The notes under the pieces were generated by a model. That model was not told where the DNA came from. It searched no databases and saw only the letters and a program-made list of their open reading frames with translations. A stretch of DNA of 64,000 nt from Chrysaora quinquecirrha (lineage: Eukaryota; Cnidaria; Scyphozoa; Semaeostomeae; Pelagiidae): assembly GCA_014526335.1 (NCBI GenBank), contig JACTAT010000266.1, positions 575,602 to 639,601 of the forward strand. The letters run 5' to 3'. A program made the translations under genes and the position numbers. Shown here in pieces: positions 54,583-64,000 of this stretch (positions within the stretch are counted from its first letter, which is position 1; each line of letters begins with the position of its first letter).

Positions 54583-57190
54583 ACTAATAGTTTCCTTAAA
54601 TTTAACATTAAAGGTTTTAGCGTTGGGTAGAGATTTCAACTTGGAGGGAAGATTGTTCCAGAGAAGAGCTCCTACATTGAGTAACATCTTATCGCCCCAT
54701 TTTTTATTTGTTTTAAATATTTTGAAGTCATTTTTCTGCCTAGTAGCATAGTCATGAAAGTATTCATTGGTCTTAAAATATCCTTTAAAGATCTCAGGGA
54801 GTTGTTAAATTTTCCGTGATGCATTATTTTCAAAACTTTTAATTTATAAAGGTCAACAACTTTAAGAATTTGAAGTTCGTTATGAAGCAGATTTGTAGAA
54901 TATCTGCAATCTTTAAAGTCAATTATTTTAAGTATTCTATTTCAAAAAACTGAATCTCGTTTATACGGTTATCAATGGTAACACCATATGCTTCTAGGGA
55001 ATAGGCTGTTTTTTGACACGATAAGAGAATCATAGAGAGTTAACAAACACTGTTTTTGTATTGAGTATCTTAGTTTGGCAAAAATAGAAGAGTGCTTCAA
55101 TATTTCCTTTCTTACTTCAATTTTATGTACATCCTAAGAAAGCTTATGATCAATCTTAGCACCAAAATGTTTTATAATGTTAGCTCGTTTTATTTCCTCT
55201 CCCATTCCTATTTTTGGTGCTTCAGTTCCTGATATTGTATTAGATTTCGAAACACAGTAATTTGTTTTGCTAGTATTCACTAGTAATTTATTGGCTGTAG
55301 ACCATTCATTAAGTTTTTGAAGTTCAATGTTAACTTTATCAGGGAGGTTTTAGATTTTAACATCAAAGCAGAAGATGCATGTGTCTTCAGCAAAAAGTCA
55401 AGGTTTGTCTAAAACTGCATTTAGCATTTCATAAACATATGAAGTAAAAAGTATTTGACCTAAAACAGACCCCTATGGAACACCTGTTGCAATATGGCAG
55501 AGCTGAGACTGACCACCATTCACACAAGTATACTGATGATGATTTTTGAGATAACTTTTAAATCATTCATGAATTTTACCATGAAAGCCAGAGTGTTGGA
55601 GTTTATGTTACATCATTGAATAGTCGATTGTGTCAAAGGCTTTACAGAGATCTAGGAAAACACCTACTGAAGACCAATCTATATCAAGATGTGAGTATGT
55701 TTTATCAAGAAGCTCTAAAAGTGCATGGACTGTTAAATGGCCTTCTCTGAATCCAAATTGGAACTCATATAATATTTTGTACTTTTCCAGAAAAGAAATT
55801 ACTCTATGCGCAAAGAGGCACTCCATGATTTTCTCAACACAAGATAGCAGTGAAATTGGCCTATAATTCTCAGGATTTTGAAACACAGGAATCACCTTTG
55901 CTATTTTCCAAATGTCAGGAACTTTGCCAGAGAAAAACGAAGTAATATATATCTGTGTGAGTGGTTTAGTGAGTTGAAGAAAAGATGATGGAAGGTTTTA
56001 TTCTCTTAGCTTTTACCTTTAGTATTTCATTTGTTACTTCATTTTCGTCGGTCATATGCAAGAAGGAACTGTTGTCTACTTTATCTTTTAGAAAAATAAG
56101 AGAAATGGGTATTTTGTTTCCTATTTTGGCAGCTATTGTTGGGCCAATTTTACAACAATGTTGGTTTAGTGCATTGGCAATTTCAACATTGTTATCATAA
56201 CAGATACCATTGTATTTAATATTTTTGATAGTGCTGTCCTTGGATTGTTTCTTTCCATTTAGCATTTTACCTAGCACAGACCACATTTTGCTTACCCTAG
56301 TAGTTTTATTGTCAAAATACTCTTTAAAGTATCGCTTTTTCAATGAGCGAAAGCAGGCTATTAAGATTTTTTGATATTTTTCTTTATTTTGTGAGCTGCG
56401 ATGTATGATATTATTGTGCAATGATGCGTTTTTTCATTATAGACTTTTTTAATACGGTCCAAATCCAAGGTTTGTTTTTTAATTGTTTATTAGATACAGT
56501 TTTAAAGGGAAAGAACTGTTATAGACCTGGTTGTTGACTTTGTTGAAGATCTCTGCACATTCCTTTGCTTCTTGTTTAGCATAAAGAGGCTCCCAGTTGA
56601 AATGCTTTAGAGTTTCAACTAATTTAGAGATGTTTCTTTCTCCGAAAATACGCATCTTAGTCTTTTTGTAGATGAGGGTTCTTTGTAAGATAATAGAAAG
56701 TTAGCAAAATGATCAGATAGATCTGTAAAGATGTTACCTGAAAATATTTTTCCGCTGGGATTTCGTTCTTTAATAAAGATGTGATCTATCAGAGTAACTG
56801 ATGAGTCCGTGATTCTTGAAGGTAGGGTAATTCCAAGAAGATATCCATAAGACAGCATAATGTCTAAGTATTCTTTGGTTAATTTCTTAACCCGCTGGTT
56901 AAATTTTATCAAATCTATGTTTATCTATGTTTATTTATGTTTAACATAAATACTGACTTCGCTGACAATTCCATCATCTGGAATTACAGGGTGGAAAACA
57001 TAACCATTTAGAATGGAGTGATAAATACTTATGTTAGTTCTATTAAATTCAGTCAGGCAAATGCAATCAAAACTTATTTTAATTGCACTTAGCAAATGGT
57101 CTAACTCCGAGGAATGCTTGTTTAGGCTGCATATATTTAGGTGAAATACTGATATGTCAGTATTGTAAGATACTTTTAGACTACTTACTG
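54583..57190 (-). pseudogene. CR1-like LINE ORF2 (endonuclease and reverse transcriptase)
   Basis: On the minus strand the endonuclease starts near 57190 with VFHLNICSLNKHSSELDHLL and FDCICLTEFN (catalytic E). It continues VTLIDHIFIKE and DLSDHFANFLL (SDH) at 56800-56650. A linker frame follows (56421-55966). The reverse transcriptase has NPENYRPISLLSCVEKIME and GVFLDLCKAFDTIDYSMM (55895-55608), then LFAEDTCIF in place of FADD (about 55390). The C-terminal tail LWNNLPSKLKSLPNAKTF ends at a TGA or TAA near 54584. Many stops and frameshifts. This is the standard order for CR1/L2-type non-LTR elements. Confidence 0.85.
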
Positions 57191-57488
57191 TAATGATTCA
57201 ATCGTGTAATAATCATTTTTGTTGGTTTCATCAGTTATTTGGTTCAGATAATTAACTAACTCATGGTTGTTAATTAGATCATTTAATTTGGTCTTGTCTG
57301 ATTTTAAAACTGAAGTTAGATCTTCATTAGAAACTAAATGAAAAAAGTAATTCACTTAGCTCTGAATTAATTTTCGGAAGACAGGACAATTGTAATTACG
57401 GGTGGATATTTCTTAATTATTCTGACTATATTATCTCATAGGCCACTGAGGGCTGTATTGAGGGGGGTTCATCATAGGCAAGAAAGTA

Positions 57489-59513
57489 TTATTTTGCTGA
57501 CAATAGGCACGAACAGAGGCTGACTCTGATAAGGAAACCATCCAATTTGATTTTGTAATATTGAGGAGTTGGCATAAAATTCTCTTGGTAGCCCATATTC
57601 TTTGGCATCAAATGTTGGTCAGGAAGATTATTATTGTATGCAGAGCTTTCATTTTGTGACTCAGCAGGTCTTGTGGGTCTTTGATCTTCAGCAACTCTCA
57701 ACTGAGTATGAGCCGGTTTGTCTGATGGCAGTGATCTGTTATTTGGCCTCAGTGCAGTTTTTATATTTTTGACTAAGATGCTTGCATCCGTATTTGATAG
57801 GTGAAGGCAATAATATCGACATCTTTCGCCCGTTAGGTGTACGTTACATATTAGCTTCACCTTTTGCTCATTGGCTAACCTTTCTAGACTACTATTGATT
57901 CTATTGATATTTTGATTTAGAGATCTTTGCCCATGATTAGATTCGCAATGAATGAGGGTTGACAAAAAGATCTTTGCATTTTGGAATTTGTCACTTGTTA
58001 CCTTAATCAGGTCTTCTTGATTATTTAGGATTACTACATTAGAATCATTGATCAGGTTATTTGTTCTGACATGAATAACGACACTTTCTATGTTGTCACT
58101 TGATGACACAGAGGAGATATATTTAGCAACATCAATTGTTTTTTGCACCTCTCAAGGTTTTGATAAAGCTGGTACAATTTCGTTCAATTTTTTTTGTTTG
58201 AATGCCTTTCAAGAGGGAGTCTCCAATAATCGAAATTTTCTTTTGTCAATTTAGACTCCTCTCTTGCTCTCTGAGAAATATTTGATGACTAAACTGTCGT
58301 TAGTGGAGGCTCAGCATGTTGGTTGTCGTCTTGAGAGGAAATTGCCTTAGGAATTTCTATAGATGATGATGCGTTGTTACCCTCTAACACATGTGAAGCC
58401 GGTGAAATCACAGATGTTTCACGTGATCCAGTTTGTCAAAAACTTTGTTTTTTAAGTCTTCACAATTTTTATTTAATTTTTCGACTTAAAGGCTTATAAA
58501 AGTTGATAGGAAACAGCAATTAGCTAATAATTAGCCTAAATGATAGAAAAAGTTTACTTTCTACAGAGATTTTAACACTTACAGTACCTTTTACCTATTT
58601 TAGTCCGATTTAGCTTGAGTTTTTGCAACGTAGATGAAATAGTCATAATTTCACACTCTACATGGTCCCTAGGCAACGTGTCATGTGACTAATTAGCAAA
58701 CAATAGTATTATTTAGTTACAATTGGGTACTTGCACATGTCTACCAACTTTCACCTCAATCAGACAAATAGCACCTGAGATAACTAGGGGGGGCAAAAAA
58801 CGCCCCCCATACCTAGAGGGGCAAAAAAAACGCATACCGAATAGGGCTAGTAGATGATATTCGTTTGATATATGAAGAGTTTCAATTGAACTGATTAATT
58901 TTTGTGTTATAAGTCTAGGATTGCTTGACTGTTTTTCTTAAAGTTTGCGTCTAAGACATTTAGTGGGGATTTTAAAGCTGAGTTTTCATTTGCTAGAGCT
59001 TTAATACGATTAAGTAGCTCTAATACTAGCTCATCTGAATCTTCATCGAAAGGAAGAGGAACATCTGTGGGAAGATCTACATCTGATTCGTTTTTTTTTG
59101 TAAAATAATCAGGCATTGTTTTTTCCGTACACAAATTTCGAGGGTTTTTATCAGATTGGCTGTAATTGAAATTTTCTTGCTCTCAATTGATCTCAAAGTC
59201 TGGGCCTTCTTCAAGTTCTATAATTTTAATAATGTTATTAAGATTGGTTACTTTCCATTTAATAAAAGCGTTACGTTGAGCCATGATTGTTTCTTTTTGA
59301 AAAGATTGTAATGGTAAGGATAGGCTTTTTGGGGTTGAATCTGTGATCCAAGATTGAGTAAACCGTTTTGTTTGATCCATCTTCTGTTTTTAAATAAACA
59401 AGAAAGCCATCCAATCGTTGTAGAAATTCAGCATAACATTGAGTAACAACTGATATCCATGAAGGTACTTCATCTGGCGGCACGTACAACGGACACATGA
59501 CCTTTTCTCGCAA
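57489..59513 (-). pseudogene. CR1-like LINE ORF1 (coiled coil and SGNH esterase)
   Basis: The N-terminal part (59513-58907, several frames) has MCPLYVPPDEVPSW and a leucine-rich coiled coil (LELLNRIKALANENSAL). After an interruption at 58460-58900 a serine-rich linker leads to KKISIIGDSLLKGIQ (SGNH block I, near 58220). The frame 58148-57489 has VVIHVRTNNLIND, where block III GTNN is mutated to RTNN, and CLHLSNTDASILVKN with the catalytic-type Asp/His end. An esterase in ORF1 is characteristic of CR1 and related LINEs. At least three frame breaks. Confidence 0.75.
58460..58900. mobile_element. Small insertion in LINE ORF1
   Basis: About 440 non-coding bases separate the coiled-coil part of ORF1 from its linker. 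They contain a GGGGGG/CCCCCC-bounded segment (58788-58822), and AT-rich ends. This fits a small non-autonomous element inserted in the LINE. Boundaries are approximate. Confidence 0.4.
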
Positions 59514-60209
59514 ATTTTATATTTGCTCATTTTATTTTAGGATTCATTCCCTATGAATCAGGTTATTTTGCAGCAAAATCGTAGTTATCACCCTGTTATC
59601 AAATCGAGGCTATCATTGGGCTAAATTCTTAAGGGCCCATAGTTAATCAAAATGCAAGTTCTCTGAAAACCCTTTAACTAACCGTCGAGATGGCGCCAAT
59701 TTTCCGCAGATAATTTGGTACTTCACCCAAGATTTTCAAGGCATGTGTGCTTTCGTCAATAACAAGGTAGTGCAAAAAGCATGGCTGTCAATTATAATGC
59801 TAAAAGGCATCAACACCTAGTCTTGAAGAAAAACAAGATGGGAAACCCAAACGAATGAAACCCTATAAAAGCAACCAATCAACAAATGTATCCTTCTCCA
59901 AGAGGTGTTAAAGGACATATTTGGCCTATAACTTTCAAGTACTCTAAGATGAAGGCGAAGAGCAAGGAAACGTGCGGCTCGTGAAGAAATTGCAAAATGA
60001 CTAATTCTATCAAACACTATCAACAGCTAAATACAAAATAACGGAAATTTGTATGTAATACATTAACATAATTAACCAAATTTAGAGTCAACATAATCAT
60101 AATCACATAAATTATAAGACACATGATAATCCTGCTACAGTCCTCCCTTTGTACACAAAAAAGAAAGGAACTTTCTTTTTTTTTGGTTGGGTTAATGGCC
60201 TAAGCTAGA
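59514..60209. other. No supported gene
   Basis: No coding or repeat structure recognised. Confidence 0.4.
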
Positions 60210-60650
60210 TGTATTGTCTGACTTTATAACAGATGTTAGGGTCATGACTTCACTTGGTGGTGCTGATGTTTTGGTAAATGGAACAGTGAAGCCCATAGAA
60301 GAATGGTTAAAGGAAATCGTTTCTGCACCATTCTTGATCAATGCATCGGTCTGTTGTAGATGATGGAGTGCTCACAGTTTTCGAATGATGACGCAGTATA
60401 GACGGTGCTTGTGTTTCAAACGAGTGGACATGCGAGTAGGCTTTGCATCCATGCTGGTTGTAAACAGTGCATTTGTGATAACAGCCACGAATGCATTTGG
60501 AATGTTCATCAGCGAATTGACAGGATGAGATTTCATAGCGGTTGTAATCTCAACAAGTTAATAAATCTTTACCTTTTGTGATGAGTTTCAGGCAAGTTGC
60601 TTTGAAATGACCAAATCTTTTACAATAGGAGCACACAAAAAATCATTTTG
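60210..60650 (-). pseudogene. Gag-like zinc-knuckle remnant
   Basis: The minus strand reads VCSYCKRFGHFKATCLK, a perfect CX2CX4HX4C zinc knuckle. A few codons and a stop later come DYNRYEISSCQFADEHSKC, IRGCYHKCTVYNQHGC and AYSHVHSF, which look like CCCH-type fingers. Cysteine/histidine clusters of this sort occur in Gag-like proteins of retroelements. No polymerase was seen beside it. Confidence 0.4.
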
Positions 60651-61557
60651 ATAGCGAGTGTTTGCTTTAGCGTAGGAAACAGGAGCAGTAGTTCTGACAA
60701 ATATGACAAATATTAGAGATACCCTTAATGTAAAATATTTATCTCAGTATCCATGGAAATGGAAAGTTCAAATTGTGATGACTGAAGCAAGGGATTAAAA
60801 ACGTAGGGCTAATATTGCAAAAGTTATAAGGGAAATTTTCAAGGATAGGAAAATTACATGTCACCTGTGAAACGGAGTTTTAGATATTTCATTGTTGCAG
60901 TTTCTGTTATTGCTGATTCTGTAATGTAACATTTATATTTGTTGTTACTTTAGTTGTTATGTTTATTATATAGATATCTTTGAACTGTTTTGGTCACTTT
61001 TGTGATGCAGATTTTGAACAGTTTAATATTTTGATGTATTTTTAATGCCATATCATTTCCAAACTGCGGGTGAGTAAATGTTGTTATGATGGTGAAACTC
61101 GTAAATATTTTCTAATACGTTGCAAAGAATCAGTCATTTCTGATAAGGCAACTGGTAAAGCAAAAGGCTTATTTCTCTGCTTAGATTAGCACCCAATAAA
61201 CTATTTCCGGGAGTGTAATGAAGCACTGTGTGTGAACTATAATGGTCTATAAACGGAATTGCATATAGCCTATTAGTATGTAGAGCTATATAGACAACAA
61301 TGTCTGTTGTAAACACTCTTAGTGTGACAATAGGAATGAAGGGATGCTTAAGAACCTCCGCTTGTGGAACTAACTGCTGTGTACTTACTGTAATTTGTTT
61401 CAAACTGAATGGTGTACATCATTGACCGTAGGGAGCGATATCTGGTCAAATTAATAGTGGAAACGATTATCCATGTGAGAATGTAATTGTAAATTGTCTG
61501 CCATCTCTCTGTTTTGCAGAAACCTCGTGAAATAAAGTTGGCTATTACTAAAAGCAG
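60651..61557. other. No supported gene
   Basis: AT-rich, with short frames only. Confidence 0.4.
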
Positions 61558-61985
61558 GAACGGGGAATATCAGCGGGAACGGGCGGGAATCACCGGGAAC
61601 GTGCGGGAACGCGCAGGAACGATCGGGAATCAGCAGGAACGGGCGGGAACGAGCGGGAATGACCGGGAATCAGCGGGAACGAGCGGGAATTAGCGGGAAC
61701 GAGCGGGAATGACCGGGAATCAGCGGGAACGAGCGGGAATGACCGGGAATCAGCGGGAACGACCGGGAATGACCGGGAATCAGCGGGAACGGGCGGGAAC
61801 GAGCGGGAATGACCGGGAACAGGCGGGAACGAGCGGGAATGACCGGGAATCAGCGGGAACGGGCGGGAACGAGCGGGAACGAGCGGGAATGACCGGGAAC
61901 AGGCGGGAACGAGCGGGAACGGGCGGGAACGAGCGGGAACGGGTGGGAACGAGCGGGAATCAGCGGGAACGGGCGGGAACGGAGG
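61558..61985. repeat. GCGGGAACGA decamer minisatellite, left array
   Basis: About 42 tandem decamers of the form GCGGGAACGA, with variants CCGGGAATGA and TCAGCGGGAA that alternate in a higher-order 20-40-base pattern. The GGG is constant. The 104-residue frame across it is an artefact of the 10-base period. Confidence 0.95.
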
Positions 61986-62330
61986 GTTCTAAGAGTCACA
62001 AAAGATCGAAAAATAAATATTAAATGACAGTCAAATCGAATCGTCATTTTCAAATACTAATTAGGAAAAAAGAAGAAATTGAAAATATCACTAAATTTAC
62101 TTTAAAAATTTTAAAATCGAAAACACAAAAAATGCAACAATTATAGGATTGGAAAACAACGATATTTTGACAACAAACGTTTAGACTACATGTGCGTAAA
62201 CACGAGATCTTGAAGTGGAGTAAATGAAATCAATGAAATTGCATAACCGAAACAACATGATCGCCTACCGGAAGCAGCCGGAAGCCGAGTAACTTGAACT
62301 TCTGTAAACTTGTGACACAACACAAAGGAT
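61558..62330. repeat. Long inverted repeat, left arm
   Basis: It contains the decamer array (61558-61985) followed by about 340 bases of unique sequence that reappears, inverted, at 63330-63700. The arms differ by several substitutions and by a 20-odd-base insertion in the right arm (near 63635-63657), so they are old copies and not a mirror artefact. Confidence 0.9.
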
Positions 62331-63329
62331 TGAATTTTTTCATGACACTATATCATTTGATACATGGTCAAAACAGTAAGATACAAGTTAAAAAATTGAA
62401 ATTGAAAATTAAAAGTAATAACAAACTAAGAATATTTTGGGTGGAAAAATTAATTAAAATATTGAAGTTTTTTGAGGTAAATAGAAATATAAAGATGAAG
62501 TTCAGTTCAACCTCGCGACCCAAAAGCACAGTTGAAAACGAGGGACAAATCACTCCAAAAAATCTCGTCCACTTTTTGAAAAAGGCTATTGTTATTTTGA
62601 AAATCCTTTAATAATTTTCAGGAAATTCTATTGTTCTTTGTGAAAATCCCAAAAATCTCGCCCAGTTATCAGGAGAGTGATTTGCCCCTCAGTGGAAAAA
62701 TAAGGAAATATGTAATTGGAGTACGAGTAGCGCAGGAATGACCTGTGTAATACAAGGGGGATTGCTGCAAAAAGGTGATTTCGTGATCATAGGAATGCAA
62801 AGTTGTGCCAAGTTTAGCGGAAGGAAGTATGAGAAGTTGAAAATGAATGAATGCATAGCCTGAACCGAACCAAAAATAAAGGGCCTATAATTACGATGTC
62901 TTCTTGTACTAAAATAGGTACCAAACACATTCGTAGACTTCAAATTCTAAACATTTTACTGATTTTACGTTTCTGTGTACTGTTGTAATTCTTTCTTCGG
63001 GAACTGTAGTGTTCGAAAGCCCCCGAACCATATTCATACAATCTTTTTTCAAATTCACAAAATTTGGGGATTTTTATTTAACATAAGAAACGCTACCAAA
63101 TGTTTAAAGAGCAAAGTTTCTTATAGAAAAAAAGAAAATAAGTGTACTTTTTGCACAACAAAACTCAAGAATGTAAAGTTATGGTAATAAATTCCAAATA
63201 TTAAATTCAATTACGATCACGACTTGTCCTAAAATTTCCAAGAAGATTTTGTTTTCATTTGTCATTAGGTAAATAGGTATGTTTTTGTTCTCAAGTTGGA
63301 ATATCTCTAATTGAGGCAAAAAACATGAA
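62331..63329. other. Spacer of the long inverted repeat
   Basis: About 1 kb of AT-rich sequence between the arms. Short frames only (for example 62294-62611), none supported. Confidence 0.5.
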
Positions 63330-64000
63330 TCAATTAAATCCTTTGTGTTGTGTCACAAGTTTACAGAAGTTCAAGTTACTCGGCTTCCCGCTGCTTCCGG
63401 TAGGCGATCATGTTGTTTCAGTTATGCAATTTCATTGATTTCATTTACTCCACTTCAAGATCTCGTGTTTACGCACATGTAAACATTTGTTATCAAAATA
63501 TCGTTGTTTTCCAATCCTATAATTGTTGCATTTTTTGTGTTTTCGATTTTAAAATTTTTAAAGTAAATTTAGTGATATTTTCAATTTCTTCTTTTTTCCT
63601 AATTAGTATTTGAAAATGACGATTCGATTTGACAGGCATTAAGCTTATAAATCATTGTCATTTAATATTTATTTTCGATCTTTTGTGACTCTTAGAACCC
63701 TCCGTTCCGCCCGTTCCGCTGATTCTCGCTCGTTCCCACCCGTTCCCGCTCGTTCCGCCCGTTCCGGCTCGTTCCTGCCTGTTCGATCATTCCCGCTCGT
63801 TCCCTTTCGTTCCGCCCGTTCCGCTGATTCCCGGTCATTCCGCTCGTTCCCGCTGATTCCCGGTCATTCCGCTCGTTCCGCTGATTCCCGCTCGTTCCGC
63901 TGATTCCCGGTCATTCCGCTTTCGTTCCGCCCGTTCCGCTGATTCCGCTCGTTCCGCTGATTCCGCTTTCGTTCCGCTGATTCGGTCATTCCGCTCATTC
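63330..64000. repeat. Long inverted repeat, right arm (runs off the window)
   Basis: Reverse complement of the left arm: unique part 63330-63700, then the complementary decamer array TCGTTCCCGC from about 63700 to the window end. In this array many units have CC where the left array always has the equivalent of CCC. Confidence 0.9.

Noticed and set aside
61709..62053. Plus and minus ORFs of repeating GNxRE / PARSRxFP type
   Set aside because: The decamer period gives open frames on both strands; no gene.
62294..62611. 105-residue lysine-rich ORF in the inverted-repeat spacer
   Set aside because: Low-complexity composition, no homology recognised, and part of it is mirrored non-coding arm sequence.
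1..64000. tRNA, rRNA and snRNA genes
   Set aside because: I scanned for tRNA B-box-like words and conserved rRNA stretches and found nothing convincing. A covariance-model search would be decisive.
61558..64000. Inverted repeat considered as a fold-back sequencing artefact
   Set aside because: The arms differ by substitutions and an insertion of some 20 bases in the right arm, which a mirrored read would not show. Spanning reads would settle it.

Overview
The window looks like a piece of an aquatic invertebrate genome, most likely a cnidarian: it is AT-rich, intron-bearing, and almost everything recognisable in it is a eukaryotic transposable element (TE) or endogenous virus-like element. 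The mix is Kolobok, Polinton/Maverick, Penelope, CR1-like LINE, hAT, Helitron, copia and BEL/Pao. The cnidarian assignment is inference; no ribosomal RNA, tRNA or clear host gene was seen to anchor it. No host gene is supported with confidence.

Layout. 0-9.4 kb: minisatellite, two small inverted-repeat elements, a degenerate 75-bp tandem repeat and a 5'-truncated LINE remnant (6.78-7.6 kb). 9.42-14.74 kb: a complete-boundary Kolobok-type DNA transposon, with TTAA target duplications and ~117-bp terminal inverted repeats. It carries a three-exon P2X7-tail-like gene on + and a THAP-containing, multi-exon transposase on -. The transposase is broken by a copia fragment. 14.9-15.4 kb: an unrecognised broken ORF. 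17.4-17.95 kb: tandem array, of which a second copy lies at 53.0-53.5 kb. 18.3-19.8 kb: Penelope-like element with reverse transcriptase, GIY-YIG and a hammerhead-like 3' tail. 19.9-20.7 kb: chromo-barrel protein, broken. 21.7-22.2 kb: fragment of an unnamed TE protein. 22.6-27.5 kb: mostly non-coding, with one T-tract MITE. 27.6-31.06 kb: Helitron Rep/helicase pseudogene with a spliceosomal intron.

31.56-43.1 kb: a decayed Polinton/adintovirus-like element. It holds a protein-primed DNA polymerase B fragment on + (itself cut by a LINE), then on - a capsid-like protein, a basic repeat-bearing core-like protein, a penton-like protein, a small ORF, a second penton-like protein and an integrase with a chromodomain. 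The second penton-like gene is split by a 4.8-kb hAT transposon. That transposon's product fuses an OTU-protease-like domain to a TTF zinc finger and an hAT transposase. 43.5-46.9 kb: BEL/Pao and hAT-like fragments, a third T-tract MITE and unclear exon-like pieces. 48.2-51.2 kb: multi-exon gene of the DUF7869 transposase-like family. 54.5-59.5 kb: CR1-like LINE on - with esterase ORF1 and endonuclease-reverse transcriptase ORF2. 60.2-60.65 kb: gag-like zinc-knuckle remnant. 61.56-64.0 kb: a long inverted repeat whose arms carry decamer minisatellites; the window ends inside it.

The most notable items are the OTU-hAT fusion inside a virus-like capsid gene, the Kolobok element carrying a P2X7-like gene, a family of T-tract MITEs each with its own internal 10-mer, and the decamer-flanked long inverted repeat. 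Nearly all coding regions contain stops or frameshifts, so the window is best read as a nest of dead or dying mobile elements. Some single-base frameshifts may be assembly errors.
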